From Terriglobia bacterium (GTDB taxonomy: Bacteria > Acidobacteriota > Terriglobia > Terriglobales > Acidobacteriaceae), in the NCBI GenBank assembly GCA_020072585.1, contig JAIQGL010000011.1, positions 62,001 through 126,000 of the forward strand: a stretch of 64,000 nucleotides of DNA, read 5' to 3'. Of this stretch, positions 1 to 8,669 are shown one piece after another (the first letter of the stretch is position 1; each line of letters opens with the position of its first letter). A program made the position numbers and the translations under genes. The notes under the pieces were generated by a model. The model did not search any database. It saw only the letters and a list, made by a program, of their open reading frames with translations, and had not been told where the DNA came from.

Positions 1-2
1 GA

Positions 3-245
3 ATTCACCCTACGGTAGCCGCAAAGCTTGGGGAATTCTTAACCGAAGACAATCTCACGCAACGTGAAGTCGAGGTCTTGAGACTCGTCGCCGATGGGAA
101 TTCAAATAAGGAGATTGCTCAGCGGCTCTTTATTTCTGAAGACACGGTCAAGATGCACGTCCGCAATATTCTTTCGAAGCTTGGGGCTAGCGACCGGACT
201 CAAGCTGTGACAACAGCATTGCGTAGAGGAATTGTTCAACTGTAA
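3..245 (+). CDS. LuxR/NarL-type response regulator, C-terminal part (cut by window edge)
   Basis: Only the last 80 codons are present; the gene runs off the left edge. The visible part holds a complete LuxR-type helix-turn-helix: LTQREVEVLRLVADG, then NKEIAQRLFISEDTVKMHVRNIL and SKLGASDRTQA, ending in TAA. This matches the DNA-binding domain of NarL/FixJ response regulators, which normally follows a phospho-receiver domain. The receiver part is outside the window, so a LuxR regulator of another class cannot be excluded. The target genes are unknown. Confidence 0.9.
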   Translation: MHPTVAAKLGEFLTEDNLTQREVEVLRLVADGNSNKEIAQRLFISEDTVKMHVRNILSKLGASDRTQAVTTALRRGIVQL

Positions 246-430
246 ATACTTTTTAAGGTCGCATTCTTCTTACCCAAAATAGCAATACAAACCCCTCTCT
301 TTTTGAGTATCCCTAAAGTGACATTTGGGACGTTTATCTTTTGACGCCGCAAGGGTACTGTCTACGTGTGATCAGGAACTCTCGTCGGGCAGCAGGCGCG
401 CAAATTGCGTGGCCATTGAAGGTTAATCAA

Positions 431-1180
431 ATGAGAATTCAGCCACCGCATCTTTCAGCGAATGACGATAAACGCGAAAGATCTCAGAAAGACGCCGCTC
501 GGGTCAACAGCCAAACCCCTGCCGTCAAAAGATTCTCCGCAGTTCAAGTCCTGAGCCCCAAAGTGCTGCCTTTGAACGAACTCTTACAACTCTGCATTCT
601 GTCGGGCAAGGAAACCCCCTGGACAGAGTTCGTTAATCGCTCTCATCCAATTATTGCTGGTGTCATCATCAAAACTATTCGGCGTTGGATCAGACCGGAA
701 CCGAGCCTAGTTGATGATATGGTTCAGGAGGCTTACTTGAGGTTATGCCGCAATGATTTCAAGGCGCTACGACACTTTGTTGTCCAGCATGAAAATTCGG
801 TGTTCGGCTTTCTCAAAGTAGTGGCCTCGAACACTGTACGAGATCATTTTCGTGGAGTTAATAGTCGAAAACGTGGGAGTGGGGTGACCGGCATGCCACT
901 TGATTGTGTGGCTTTGACGCTGTTCAACGACCCGACCCCAGCTACGGAGCGAAGAATTCTCTTACAAACGATCGATGATTGTTTAGAGACATATGTGGGT
1001 GGCCCCAACTCCGCTCGCGATCGGATGATCTTTTGGCTTTATTACAGAGAAGGATTGACAGCGAACGCGATCTCGGGACTTCCATCTATCACGCTCAGCG
1101 TGAAAGGAGTGGAAAGCACAATACTGCGTCTGATTCAGCTCGTCCGGGTCAAATTGTCCGGCCCGCGAGGCGCCCTATAA
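431..1180 (+). CDS. ECF-like RNA polymerase sigma factor
   Basis: A 249-residue protein from an ATG preceded by GAAGG at an 8-base spacing; an in-frame TTG at 341 would add 30 residues. The middle carries a sigma region 2-like segment (LVDDMVQEAYLRLCRND ... FGFLKVVASNTVRDHFR), and the C-terminus (ARDRMIFWLYYREGLTANAI ... SVKGVESTILRLI) resembles region 4, which reads the -35 box. Members of this family redirect RNA polymerase to specific promoters. No anti-sigma gene follows; the next gene, 16 bases downstream on the same strand, encodes an exported protein and may be its target. The family is reasonably clear from the motifs, the regulon is not. Confidence 0.75.
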   Translation: MRIQPPHLSANDDKRERSQKDAARVNSQTPAVKRFSAVQVLSPKVLPLNELLQLCILSGKETPWTEFVNRSHPIIAGVIIKTIRRWIRPEPSLVDDMVQEAYLRLCRNDFKALRHFVVQHENSVFGFLKVVASNTVRDHFRGVNSRKRGSGVTGMPLDCVALTLFNDPTPATERRILLQTIDDCLETYVGGPNSARDRMIFWLYYREGLTANAISGLPSITLSVKGVESTILRLIQLVRVKLSGPRGAL

Positions 1181-1196
1181 TGAAAGGAAGATAATT

Positions 1197-2858
1197 ATGA
1201 ATCTGAGAGTGAAGTTTGTTCTTTCGATTGTTTTTCTGGGCCTCCTGTGCCTTATGCTATCCGGTTCAATATATGCGGATACGGTCAACATCAATTCCAT
1301 CAACGCAAACAGCACTCCGTTTTTCGTCGATATCACCACTACGAACCTTCTGGCGCAGTATGGCATCACGCTGGCAAACGTGACTCCTGGCACCACGGTG
1401 GCTGTCGTATGCGGGCAGTGTGGGGGCAATAGTATCGTTTCGTCGACACCGCCCAACGTTCTCGCTCAATCCGGCAACGACAACGGCATGTCGTATACAC
1501 TCCAGTTTTCCACTCCGCTGAGCACCCTCAGCTTCAGTTTGGCCGGCAATTCGAAGAGCGGCGGTTCCGGCACCTTGGTCGCGGCTTGGTCGGCTACCGC
1601 GTTTGACGCAAGCGGGAATGTGGTTTCCAGTGCTGGCGATCCCTCCTTGTTCGGCACTTTTTCCCCCTTCGCGCCGCAGCCTTTTACTCTGACGGGGCCC
1701 GGCATTGCTTCTGTCACTTTCTTTACCCAATGTTTCAATGTCTGCGGCACCGGTTTGAACATCGCCGACCTATCAGCGCCGGAGATCAAGCTCAAGAGCC
1801 CGACATGTCAGTCGGCAACTGCTGCTATGGGACATAACTGGAGCTTGAATTACGCCACATGCGGTAATGACGGTCTAATCCTCACAGACGTCAAGTTGGG
1901 TAGCCGGTTGCTCGCGCGGCGAATGAGCCTGCCGTATTACACTTTGCTTGACTCGAATGGTGCCATTCTTGCACGCTGCGAGCTAGAAGTTGCTGCAGCC
2001 TCAGGTACGCCATGCGGGAGTCAGTTGCGAAACGGAAGTGTTTTTGTAGGCGACAGTGGTACTGCTCTTGTCGTGAGCGCGACTTATGATATAGCAGCAC
2101 TGCCTGGACTCCCAGGCGCATCGCTGAGCATCACACAGAATTATCAGTTTGGTGAAGAAGGGACCTTAGTGCTCTGCGAGCCTTCTGGGCTCCTTTCGCC
2201 ATGCGCTCACTTTCAACCTATTGTCTCGTACCAGTTCATCCCTCCGCCGGGCCAGAATTTCGCGGGCGGAATTAACACGGTTCAGCGCCTCGAGCTTGAC
2301 ATCGACGGTGCTGGAACGAATGCTTCGGCGTTCTTTCAAGATCTGATCGTTCCACGTAAAATCCATCACATCATCCCCCCGGAGTTTTCAGTAGTAGACG
2401 CACCACAGGGTAACCCGATCCCGCAAGAGGTAGGACCGATATCTGCGATCCAAAGCGGGAATGCTGGTGTTGTCGATAACCTTCATCAGACGTCGCTTGC
2501 ACAAGTCTCAGAACCTGGCTTTAAGAAGTTTCAAGGTCACTATACCTTGGCTGCGCCAGGTTGCCCGGAGTGCGGCCATATTCATTGGCGGTGGGGCAGT
2601 GCAGTGAGATTCGTGGACGCGAATTTCTTTGCAGCCAACGGCGCAGGTAACCCTATTATTCCTGCGGGCTCGAATCAGGACGTTCAAGTAGCTGTGACTC
2701 TGGCTCGACCTGGTGAGGAGCATCCCCAGGACTACACATCGCTGATCAATGGCGAATCCCTTCTGGGTGGCACGCCAGTATTTTGGTACTCAGCCTTAGG
2801 GCATCAGGCAGCGGATACTTTTTTCATGCACGGAGGCTTCTTCGTTTCACAACCATGA
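1197..2858 (+). CDS. Secreted protein of unknown function
   Basis: A 553-residue protein with a clear N-terminal signal peptide (basic start MNLRVKF, hydrophobic LSIVFLGLLCLMLSG, likely cleavage after YA near residue 27). GAAAGGA lies just ahead of the ATG. The first ~190 residues are rich in Ser, Thr, Gly and beta-branched residues, as in acidobacterial extracellular beta-sandwich proteins. The rest contains paired cysteines (CGQCGG, CGNDG, CPECGHIHW) but no family I recognise. It probably acts outside the cytoplasm. Its position right behind a sigma-factor gene suggests co-transcription. A CPECGHIHWRWG segment near residue 455 could bind metal; that is a guess. Confidence 0.65.
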   Translation: MNLRVKFVLSIVFLGLLCLMLSGSIYADTVNINSINANSTPFFVDITTTNLLAQYGITLANVTPGTTVAVVCGQCGGNSIVSSTPPNVLAQSGNDNGMSYTLQFSTPLSTLSFSLAGNSKSGGSGTLVAAWSATAFDASGNVVSSAGDPSLFGTFSPFAPQPFTLTGPGIASVTFFTQCFNVCGTGLNIADLSAPEIKLKSPTCQSATAAMGHNWSLNYATCGNDGLILTDVKLGSRLLARRMSLPYYTLLDSNGAILARCELEVAAASGTPCGSQLRNGSVFVGDSGTALVVSATYDIAALPGLPGASLSITQNYQFGEEGTLVLCEPSGLLSPCAHFQPIVSYQFIPPPGQNFAGGINTVQRLELDIDGAGTNASAFFQDLIVPRKIHHIIPPEFSVVDAPQGNPIPQEVGPISAIQSGNAGVVDNLHQTSLAQVSEPGFKKFQGHYTLAAPGCPECGHIHWRWGSAVRFVDANFFAANGAGNPIIPAGSNQDVQVAVTLARPGEEHPQDYTSLINGESLLGGTPVFWYSALGHQAADTFFMHGGFFVSQP

Positions 2859-2891
2859 CTTGAGGGTCCCAACAGGCGAAGCGAAGTTCGA

Positions 2892-2921
2892 CTCATGGCC
2901 GCGGGTTTTCGCGGCCATGAG
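2892..2921 (+). terminator. Strong hairpin after the secreted-protein gene
   Basis: A perfect 12-bp inverted repeat, CTCATGGCCGCG and CGCGGCCATGAG, separated by GGTTTT, 34 bases after the stop codon of the preceding gene. There is no T-run after it, so it may be a transcript-end stabiliser rather than a classic intrinsic terminator. Confidence 0.55.
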
Positions 2922-3283
2922 CCACATGGTTTGAGCTGTCAGTCTCTTCAGGACAGATCGGCGGAAGCCCAAAACTCTATGGTGCCAGTAGGGCGGCGGT
3001 ATTATAAACAAACAACAGAACCCCTCGATTTGATGCGAGGGCCGTTCGGTTTATGGAGAATTCTTTGCTTGTAGGCGATTTTGTAGCTGTCAAAGCCTCC
3101 AAGAGCCACATAACTCACAGCTTTCAACAAGCAGGACGCAACAGGTTCAATATCAAGCAATTACGAACAACAAATTTCAATACGCTCGACAAGGTTTTGA
3201 ATCTGGTTCGGGACCAGGTGCTCTATCGTCATATTGCGGACACCGCCGTTGATCGGTAAGCTTTCATAGAGCACAGAGAAAGG
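2922..3283. other. Intergenic, no gene recognised
   Basis: No convincing coding region. On the minus strand there is a stretch that reads as protein-like, but it is interrupted by a stop codon and I cannot name a family. It adjoins the truncated DUF932 copy and may be more mobile-element debris. Confidence 0.4.
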
Positions 3284-3323
3284 CGTGATCTCCGCTGTAT
3301 CGCAGATTAAAGCGGAGATCACG
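3284..3323 (-). terminator. Terminator-like hairpin behind the DUF932 fragment
   Basis: The arms CGTGATCTCCGC and GCGGAGATCACG form a perfect 12-bp stem just downstream of the stop codon of the minus-strand DUF932 fragment. The same arms occur at 60266-60306 behind the intact DUF932 gene, so the hairpin was copied together with the gene. Confidence 0.7.
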
Positions 3324-3325
3324 AA

Positions 3326-3703
3326 TCAGTTGGGAAGTTGCGCGAGAAAGCCGCCCAGCTTGGCCGTTGCTTTGAACTGCGGCACCGGGTCGAGCTTCTT
3401 GAACGCGCTGGTAAACGCGTTCGAGAGACTCCACATGGTCCTGGCAGCGAATTCCGGGTACTGCGGTTCGAAATACAGCCTGTGGACTTCGGGCAGCAGA
3501 GTTCTGGGCGCTTCCAGCTTGCCGTCAATGAACGCGGAGTAGAAGATCAGCTTCGCCGTATCATCCGTGATCTGCGTCTTCCTCCACAATTCGACCTGGC
3601 GCTGCAGAGGCTCGAAGTTCCTCTGAATTCTGTCCACGCCAACCGAGAGCGTATCAATGAGATTGAAGCTCTTGGTGTGCTTGGCAAGCACCGGCGTGAA
3701 CAC
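3326..3703 (-). pseudogene. C-terminal fragment of a DUF932 protein
   Basis: The encoded 124 residues from FTPVLAKHTKSFNL to the end match residues 116-239 of the DUF932 protein at 59544-60263 with a single difference that I can see (I for V in SFNLIDT). The DNA differs at roughly one base in twelve, nearly always silently. The match stops abruptly at about 3700; the region encoding the first 115 residues is absent. The fragment therefore derives from a related, recently functional copy of the mobile-element gene, broken at this point. It is unlikely to be expressed as a working protein, although it could start at the ATG-like codon at 3703. Confidence 0.85.
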
Positions 3704-4122
3704 ACCAGTGCTTCACATGTAGTTGCCCCGAGAAGACACCAGCACACATTGCTGTCCATCCTGTCCATAAAAATGGAGAAATTGGTTTTACTGGGCAAAC
3801 AGGGCGAAAGCAAAGAATCCCCTGTATTCATGCGTATTTGAGGCTATGTCGCCGGAAATCAACAACTTGAGAAATTTGGGGTAGGTCGAATCCCACTCTC
3901 TCCGCCAGAAAGTTTCCTTTTTCACTCATCGCTTTACCGGCAAACCATTCTTGCTGCTTTTCAGAAAATCAGATTGTAAGTCGTTTATTTTCTACTGGTC
4001 AGAAAGAGTTCGAAAGTTCAATTTGAGTTGTGGGTACCTCAATTAACAATTTACTGTACGGCGTGCCAGCGGATGGCTCATAGCCCAATGGAATCTCTTG
4101 CCGTCCCAAAACCATTGCTTAC
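3704..4122. other. Intergenic, nothing recognised
   Basis: No supported gene or RNA. The left edge of this stretch is the breakpoint of the DUF932 fragment. Confidence 0.4.
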
Positions 4123-4869
4123 TTAAGCTATCTGCTCGACTGTCGTCTCGGCTTCGTCCCTATCCTCATTTTCTCGACCAGGCATATTCGCGCTCTTTCT
4201 GAGGGGCAGGAGGTGTGCGTGCTTGGGCGGAAATACAAAATTTTGGACAAACCAAAGCCCGTCGGCATTCAAACGCCGGCCCACCACAGCGCGGCCGTGC
4301 TGCTTTACGAAATCAGAGAAATCATCAGGATCGATGATTCGCTTTTTGACGCTGGTTATTTCCACAACCCGGTATTTGAGCCAACCGTGATTGATCCACT
4401 TTTGCACCTCGTCAACTCTGACGTGCAAAGCTTCCGCGAGGCTGTATGGTGTGAACCAATCTCGCCCTCTTTGGGAGCTTTCCCCCAAACGGTGCAACAT
4501 GGACCGAATGGAACGCGCCGAACGTTGCATGATTTTTGAGACTTCTTCAATTGGGCAGGTTTCGATCAGATCAAAGAGCCGTTGTTGCTCCGGCTTCGTC
4601 CACGGTTTCCAGGGGCGCCTTTGTGTTACGCCTTGCTGATGCAAGAATCGGAAGCAGGCATCCCGCGGGTTACCCGAGAGTGCGACTAGCTTTGTCGCCA
4701 AGCCGGTTACACTATTTCTGCTACGGAACTGGCCGGGTTTCGAAGATCTCAAGTATTCCCTGACCAATTGTGTTGCTTCTTCCGGCCAACGAAATGAGCG
4801 CCGTTTCCTGCGCCCACTCCGTTCGCTCATACCGATAAGCCCAACCACAGCCTCATCACTGCTCGCCAC
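4123..4869 (-). CDS. Putative DNA-binding protein with helix-turn-helix-like segments
   Basis: A 248-residue basic protein. GTG start; AGGAGG lies 12 bases upstream. Residues ~85-135 (WKPWTKPEQQRLFDLIETCPIEEVSKIMQRSARSIRSMLHRLG) read like a Myb/SANT-type helix-turn-helix, with tryptophans and a recognition-like helix. Residues ~138-195 (FTPYSLAEALHVRVDEVQKWINHGWL ... DPDDFSDFVKQHG) resemble a MerR/excisionase-type winged helix. The N-terminus is Arg/Ser rich. This suggests a sequence-specific DNA-binding protein, possibly a regulator linked to mobile DNA, as a mobile-element fragment lies next to it. The family is not certain. Confidence 0.6.
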   Translation of the reverse strand: MASSDEAVVGLIGMSERSGRRKRRSFRWPEEATQLVREYLRSSKPGQFRSRNSVTGLATKLVALSGNPRDACFRFLHQQGVTQRRPWKPWTKPEQQRLFDLIETCPIEEVSKIMQRSARSIRSMLHRLGESSQRGRDWFTPYSLAEALHVRVDEVQKWINHGWLKYRVVEITSVKKRIIDPDDFSDFVKQHGRAVVGRRLNADGLWFVQNFVFPPKHAHLLPLRKSANMPGRENEDRDEAETTVEQIA

Positions 4870-5067
4870 AGCTCCAGAGTTCCTCCTACTCTCGTATTTC
4901 TACCTCAATATGAGCGGCAGCGGTGTGGCTCTATCGGAGTACAAATGCCTTACAGGCGTGCCAGGAGTGATGAGCCTGGAGTGCGAACCTCTTCAGTGTA
5001 TAAATCGTCTTTTCAGCGGAGGGCAGCTTCCTTCCCGGGCTGTGCCTGGAAGGAGCCATTTAAGAAT

Positions 5068-8000
5068 TCACTTCCAATCGCCCTGGATCTGAAAGGCAGC
5101 CCAGTAATAAGGAGAGCTCCATTGCTTCTGTCTCCACATGTGGATTTGGGCTACCCGCAGAGCCGCGGCGGGACGCATGCCGTCGCGTTCCATGGCCCTA
5201 TAAAAGTCCGCCATTAAGCTGGCAGTCGCAACGTCGCTTACGCTCCATAAGCTAGCGACGACCCGAATCGCCCCGGCGTACATGAAGCCCCGGGTCAAGC
5301 TCAGGAGCCCTTCTCCGCTAATCTGTTCTCCCAACCCGGTGTCGCAGCCGCTCAGGACAACAAGATCGACCGGCAACTTCATACTGTAGATGTCCTGCAA
5401 TTTGAGGAAGCCGTCTTGCGCCTTGCCCTGTTTATTCACCAGCGACAGCACGAGTCCTGAAAGCTCCGGGTGCCTATTGTTAATGATTCCGTGTGTCGCA
5501 AAGTGCACGATCCGGTATTTTGCCAGTGCAGGGCTAGTCGCTAGTGCCCGGCTCGCGTCAAAGTCGACAGCCAACATTCCTTTGCCTGGGGGCGTTACCG
5601 CCATGACAGCGTCGGCTTCATTGCGCGTGTATAGGAGTCGGCTAAGGTAAGGCTGGGCCCCTCTCGTCAAGTCGAGATCTTTGGCGGAGCGAATTACGTC
5701 GTAGTCCCGCCGAGACGATGAGGCAGATGATGAAGATTTCTGCAGGGGCAGCATTTTTAGGCGCTCGTCCGTGGGGTCAAAAATTGGGTCTGCCAAAACG
5801 GCCACCGTCATCGATGCCTTCCTGCGGCCGATCTGCTGTCGGCGCAATTCGGCGAGCACAGAGGCGGAAGGCAGATTGATGATCTCGTGCTTGACGATAA
5901 GCGGTACCGAACCAGCGCGATTGCCTGGCATGGGCAAGGCAGCAAATGGGATATATTGCAATGCGCCATCACTGACAATCAGCAAGCGCTTTCCAGTAAG
6001 CAGGTGCGCTACTGGACCGATTACCATCTCGCTCAGTTTGTTTGCTGCCTCCACATATTTTCTCTCTGCTGTATTCGCGCGGTCCTCGCCTTCCTTGTTT
6101 ACAATACGATTCTTCAAAGTCAAAAGATCGTAAACCCGTCGCGCGGCGGCCTCAATTTCCAGCCCTTTGGGCAAGACATAGGCTCTTAAGGACTTGGCCG
6201 TGACAGCCCAAACGTAGCTCCTCTCCTCACCCAATGAGTATTCGAGCAGAAGACTGTTTGCGTCGAGTAAACTCTGAATTTCGGAGATGCCCAGCTTCTG
6301 CGGCTGAGTCAGCGCAGCATAAGCTGGGCTGCCGGATCGAAGTTGGGATTCCACCTCCTGCTGCTCCAACAGAAGATTTTCAATCTCCTTATTGACAACC
6401 GCTGTTTGCTGGTCGGTGTGGTCGCCAGCAACGATTCGTATTCGATATTCCGCTTTGGCATTAAGCATCTGGCGCAACTTGCGCTCACGTTCGCGAAGCA
6501 TAGGATCGGCTCTCTGTTCAACATCGACGTTGGCGTGCGCTAACATTTCGAACAGAGTGCGTGCACGAGAGCCCTCCAGCACCTCGAATGCCTGTTCTGG
6601 GTGCCCTTGCGCTATAAGAAGGCCGATATATTCCTGATAATAGCGAGCATGTTCGGCCCGATATAGAGAGCGAGTCTCTTGTACTCCGCCCAGATGGAAA
6701 GCTCGATTCTCCAGGATGTTCAGGGCCTGGTGATACAGCTGTGCGGCATCATCCAGGCGATTTTGCTGATAAACCGTTCCAGCCAAATTGGCAAGAGTCG
6801 TAACACGATCGGCACTTCCTGGATCTTCATTGTCAATAATTGCCAGAGCTTGCCGGTACAGATGTTCGGCCTCAGAGAAATCGAGTTGTTCACGGAAGAC
6901 CGCGGCCAGGCCAATGAAAAAACTTGCGCGGTCGCGGCTCGGGGCATCAACCTTATCCGCAATCGCCAGCGCCCGACGGTAATACTCCTCGGCTTTCCTT
7001 AAATTGCCACGAATCCGAGCAATCTTTCCGAGGCCGGCGAGACTATATGCAGTGGGGAGGCTGTCCGGAGCTGCCTTTTCTCTGATTGAGAGAGCCCGCC
7101 TCTGGAAGACCTCAGCTCGCGATAGACCGCCTTGCTCAACTATGCATTCGGCGAGATTCGAAAGGATATCGGCAACATCCAGACTGTCAGGATCCAATCG
7201 CTCTGCTACTGAGAGCGCTTTTCGGTGGTACGCTTCTGCCCTTGCAAGATCGCCTTGTTGGTCAAAAAGAACCGCAAGGTCATCAAGGGTGCCCTCTAAA
7301 AGGGAGCTGCGGGTAAAGTATCTCTCTTCCTTATCTAGGGCTTTGAGGTAGTGTTCTTCTGCCTTCTCGAATTGGCCTTGATCTTGATACAAGACAGCGA
7401 GGTTCGTCATGGTTAGAAGCGATTGAATACTGGTCGGCGCAAGCGCTTCATCGATTGTCATCGCGCTGCGGAGATGCTCTTCCGCTCCGCCATAGGCACC
7501 GCGCTTTAATTCGACGACCGCCAGAGAGAGAAGAGCGTTCGACTCAACCATCGTTTTGCGGCCCAGTTTCCGGCATTCCTGCAAAACGTCCTGATAGTAC
7601 TTCGTCGCAGTAACCAGATCTGGGCGGCGTTCATACGCGACAGCCTGCTGCCGAAGCAGCTCTGCCCTTACGACAGGTCCAGATCCCGCTGACCGCGCAA
7701 TTGCCTCCTGGTAGACAGCGTCAGACAACTGCCACTGGCGCGCACCCATCAGGAGTTTGCCAGCATTAGACAAGAGCCACGGGCCGAGCCATAAAGGATC
7801 TCCCTCGCGTACTAATGCGGCAGCCAGTCGAAAACGTTCGGTTGCTTCGGGATGTTTGCCGGACTCAAATAATTCTTTGCCTTGGAGATAAATCGAGAGA
7901 AGGGGTTCGGTGAAATTTGGACGTACGGAAATTCCCCAGGTATCAGACCGAAAGATCCATTCGATTCGGTGCCCGCCTCTAAGCGCGACAACCTTGACGG

Positions 8001-8271
8001 GCCCCCGGGGTGCCTGCTCAAGAAAGATATAAGCCAGGTCAAATGGAGATTCGAACTCTCCGTGTGCGCCCGCCCGCCTCCAACTCAGCAGGATGTCGCC
8101 GGGATGCACTCCGGCTCTTTGCGCTGGCGTGTTCTGTGCAACCTGTTCTACAACAAGGCCCTTTTGCAACTGAAATCTTCGCTCTAGGGTGGAAATCGAG
8201 TTCTGGCCGTGAGCAGACAGGGCTATGAGAAGGACCACGCAAAACAAGGTGATGGAGCGAAAAGACTTCAT
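5068..8271 (-). CDS. Secreted PDZ-TPR-CHAT domain protein (putative cysteine peptidase)
   Basis: A 1067-residue protein. Residues 1-22 are a signal peptide (SITLFCVVLLIALSAHG). Residues ~33-110 form a PDZ-like domain (QNTPAQRAGVHPGDILLSW). Residues ~130-560 are tandem tetratricopeptide repeats, many with the NLA..Y..QG...AE..Y..AL pattern. The last ~300 residues are a CHAT domain, a caspase-like fold, with the catalytic pair visible: His in IVHFATHG (about residue 920) and Cys in VVLSGCDTG (about 974). CHAT proteins are peptidases or scaffolds related to caspases and separase. Export is predicted, so it would act in the periplasm or outside. It is divergent from an M16 metallopeptidase gene, which hints at a shared proteolytic role. 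The substrate is unknown. Confidence 0.9.
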   Translation of the reverse strand: MKSFRSITLFCVVLLIALSAHGQNSISTLERRFQLQKGLVVEQVAQNTPAQRAGVHPGDILLSWRRAGAHGEFESPFDLAYIFLEQAPRGPVKVVALRGGHRIEWIFRSDTWGISVRPNFTEPLLSIYLQGKELFESGKHPEATERFRLAAALVREGDPLWLGPWLLSNAGKLLMGARQWQLSDAVYQEAIARSAGSGPVVRAELLRQQAVAYERRPDLVTATKYYQDVLQECRKLGRKTMVESNALLSLAVVELKRGAYGGAEEHLRSAMTIDEALAPTSIQSLLTMTNLAVLYQDQGQFEKAEEHYLKALDKEERYFTRSSLLEGTLDDLAVLFDQQGDLARAEAYHRKALSVAERLDPDSLDVADILSNLAECIVEQGGLSRAEVFQRRALSIREKAAPDSLPTAYSLAGLGKIARIRGNLRKAEEYYRRALAIADKVDAPSRDRASFFIGLAAVFREQLDFSEAEHLYRQALAIIDNEDPGSADRVTTLANLAGTVYQQNRLDDAAQLYHQALNILENRAFHLGGVQETRSLYRAEHARYYQEYIGLLIAQGHPEQAFEVLEGSRARTLFEMLAHANVDVEQRADPMLRERERKLRQMLNAKAEYRIRIVAGDHTDQQTAVVNKEIENLLLEQQEVESQLRSGSPAYAALTQPQKLGISEIQSLLDANSLLLEYSLGEERSYVWAVTAKSLRAYVLPKGLEIEAAARRVYDLLTLKNRIVNKEGEDRANTAERKYVEAANKLSEMVIGPVAHLLTGKRLLIVSDGALQYIPFAALPMPGNRAGSVPLIVKHEIINLPSASVLAELRRQQIGRRKASMTVAVLADPIFDPTDERLKMLPLQKSSSSASSSRRDYDVIRSAKDLDLTRGAQPYLSRLLYTRNEADAVMAVTPPGKGMLAVDFDASRALATSPALAKYRIVHFATHGIINNRHPELSGLVLSLVNKQGKAQDGFLKLQDIYSMKLPVDLVVLSGCDTGLGEQISGEGLLSLTRGFMYAGAIRVVASLWSVSDVATASLMADFYRAMERDGMRPAAALRVAQIHMWRQKQWSSPYYWAAFQIQGDWK

Positions 8272-8669
8272 CGCTTTGACCAGCGGACGAGCAGCAACAA
8301 TGCGGTGCTCCTACAGCTAGGAAGACACGTGTCGCACCGGCTTTCGTTATCTCACACCTTTTGCTGCGCTCAGACCTTTTGGTTCCGTCATTCTGACGGA
8401 GGTAAAGGAACAGGAAGAGGCTTCGGCTTGGGCTTCTGAATAAGATCTGAACTTAAGAAATCGGTCAGTCCGAAAAAGATGAGAAGAAGGTCCAACATAT
8501 GGCATCTCCGAAAAACGGAAAAAGTACACTCGCTGGCGGAATACTATGAAAAGCCAAGTCGCAATGTCAATTGTGAGCTGCCGCTTCGTCCCTTGATAGT
8601 CCAATAGTGCCACGCTGCAAACGAGGGTCTTGCAGTAGAGTCTTGGCCGTTCTACTGTTTACAGAGATC
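8272..8669. other. Divergent intergenic region between CHAT and M16 genes
   Basis: About 400 bases that must hold promoters for both divergent genes. The only notable element is the 20-base motif at 8597-8616. The open frames here show no protein-like character. Confidence 0.4.
8597..8616 (+). promoter_or_regulatory. Candidate shared upstream motif, copy 1
   Basis: The 20-base sequence TAGTCCAATAGTGCCACGCT starts 73 bases ahead of the M16 gene's ATG. It recurs with a single change (T to C) at 12296-12315, 84 bases ahead of the next gene. Similar position and orientation suggest a common control element; direct experimental or comparative support is lacking. Confidence 0.35.

Noticed and set aside
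1266-1730. Long minus-strand frames opposite the secreted-protein gene
   Set aside because: Shadows of a coding region with strong codon bias; the plus-strand gene has a signal peptide and a ribosome-binding site.
3053-3259. A 68-codon plus-strand frame near the DUF932 fragment
   Set aside because: No family features; the region more likely holds debris on the other strand.
3338-3841. A 167-codon plus-strand frame opposite the DUF932 fragment
   Set aside because: It is the antisense shadow of the DUF932 fragment; the same shadow appears opposite the intact gene.
8347-8613. An 88-codon minus-strand frame between the CHAT and M16 genes
   Set aside because: No protein-like pattern, and it occupies the divergent promoter region.
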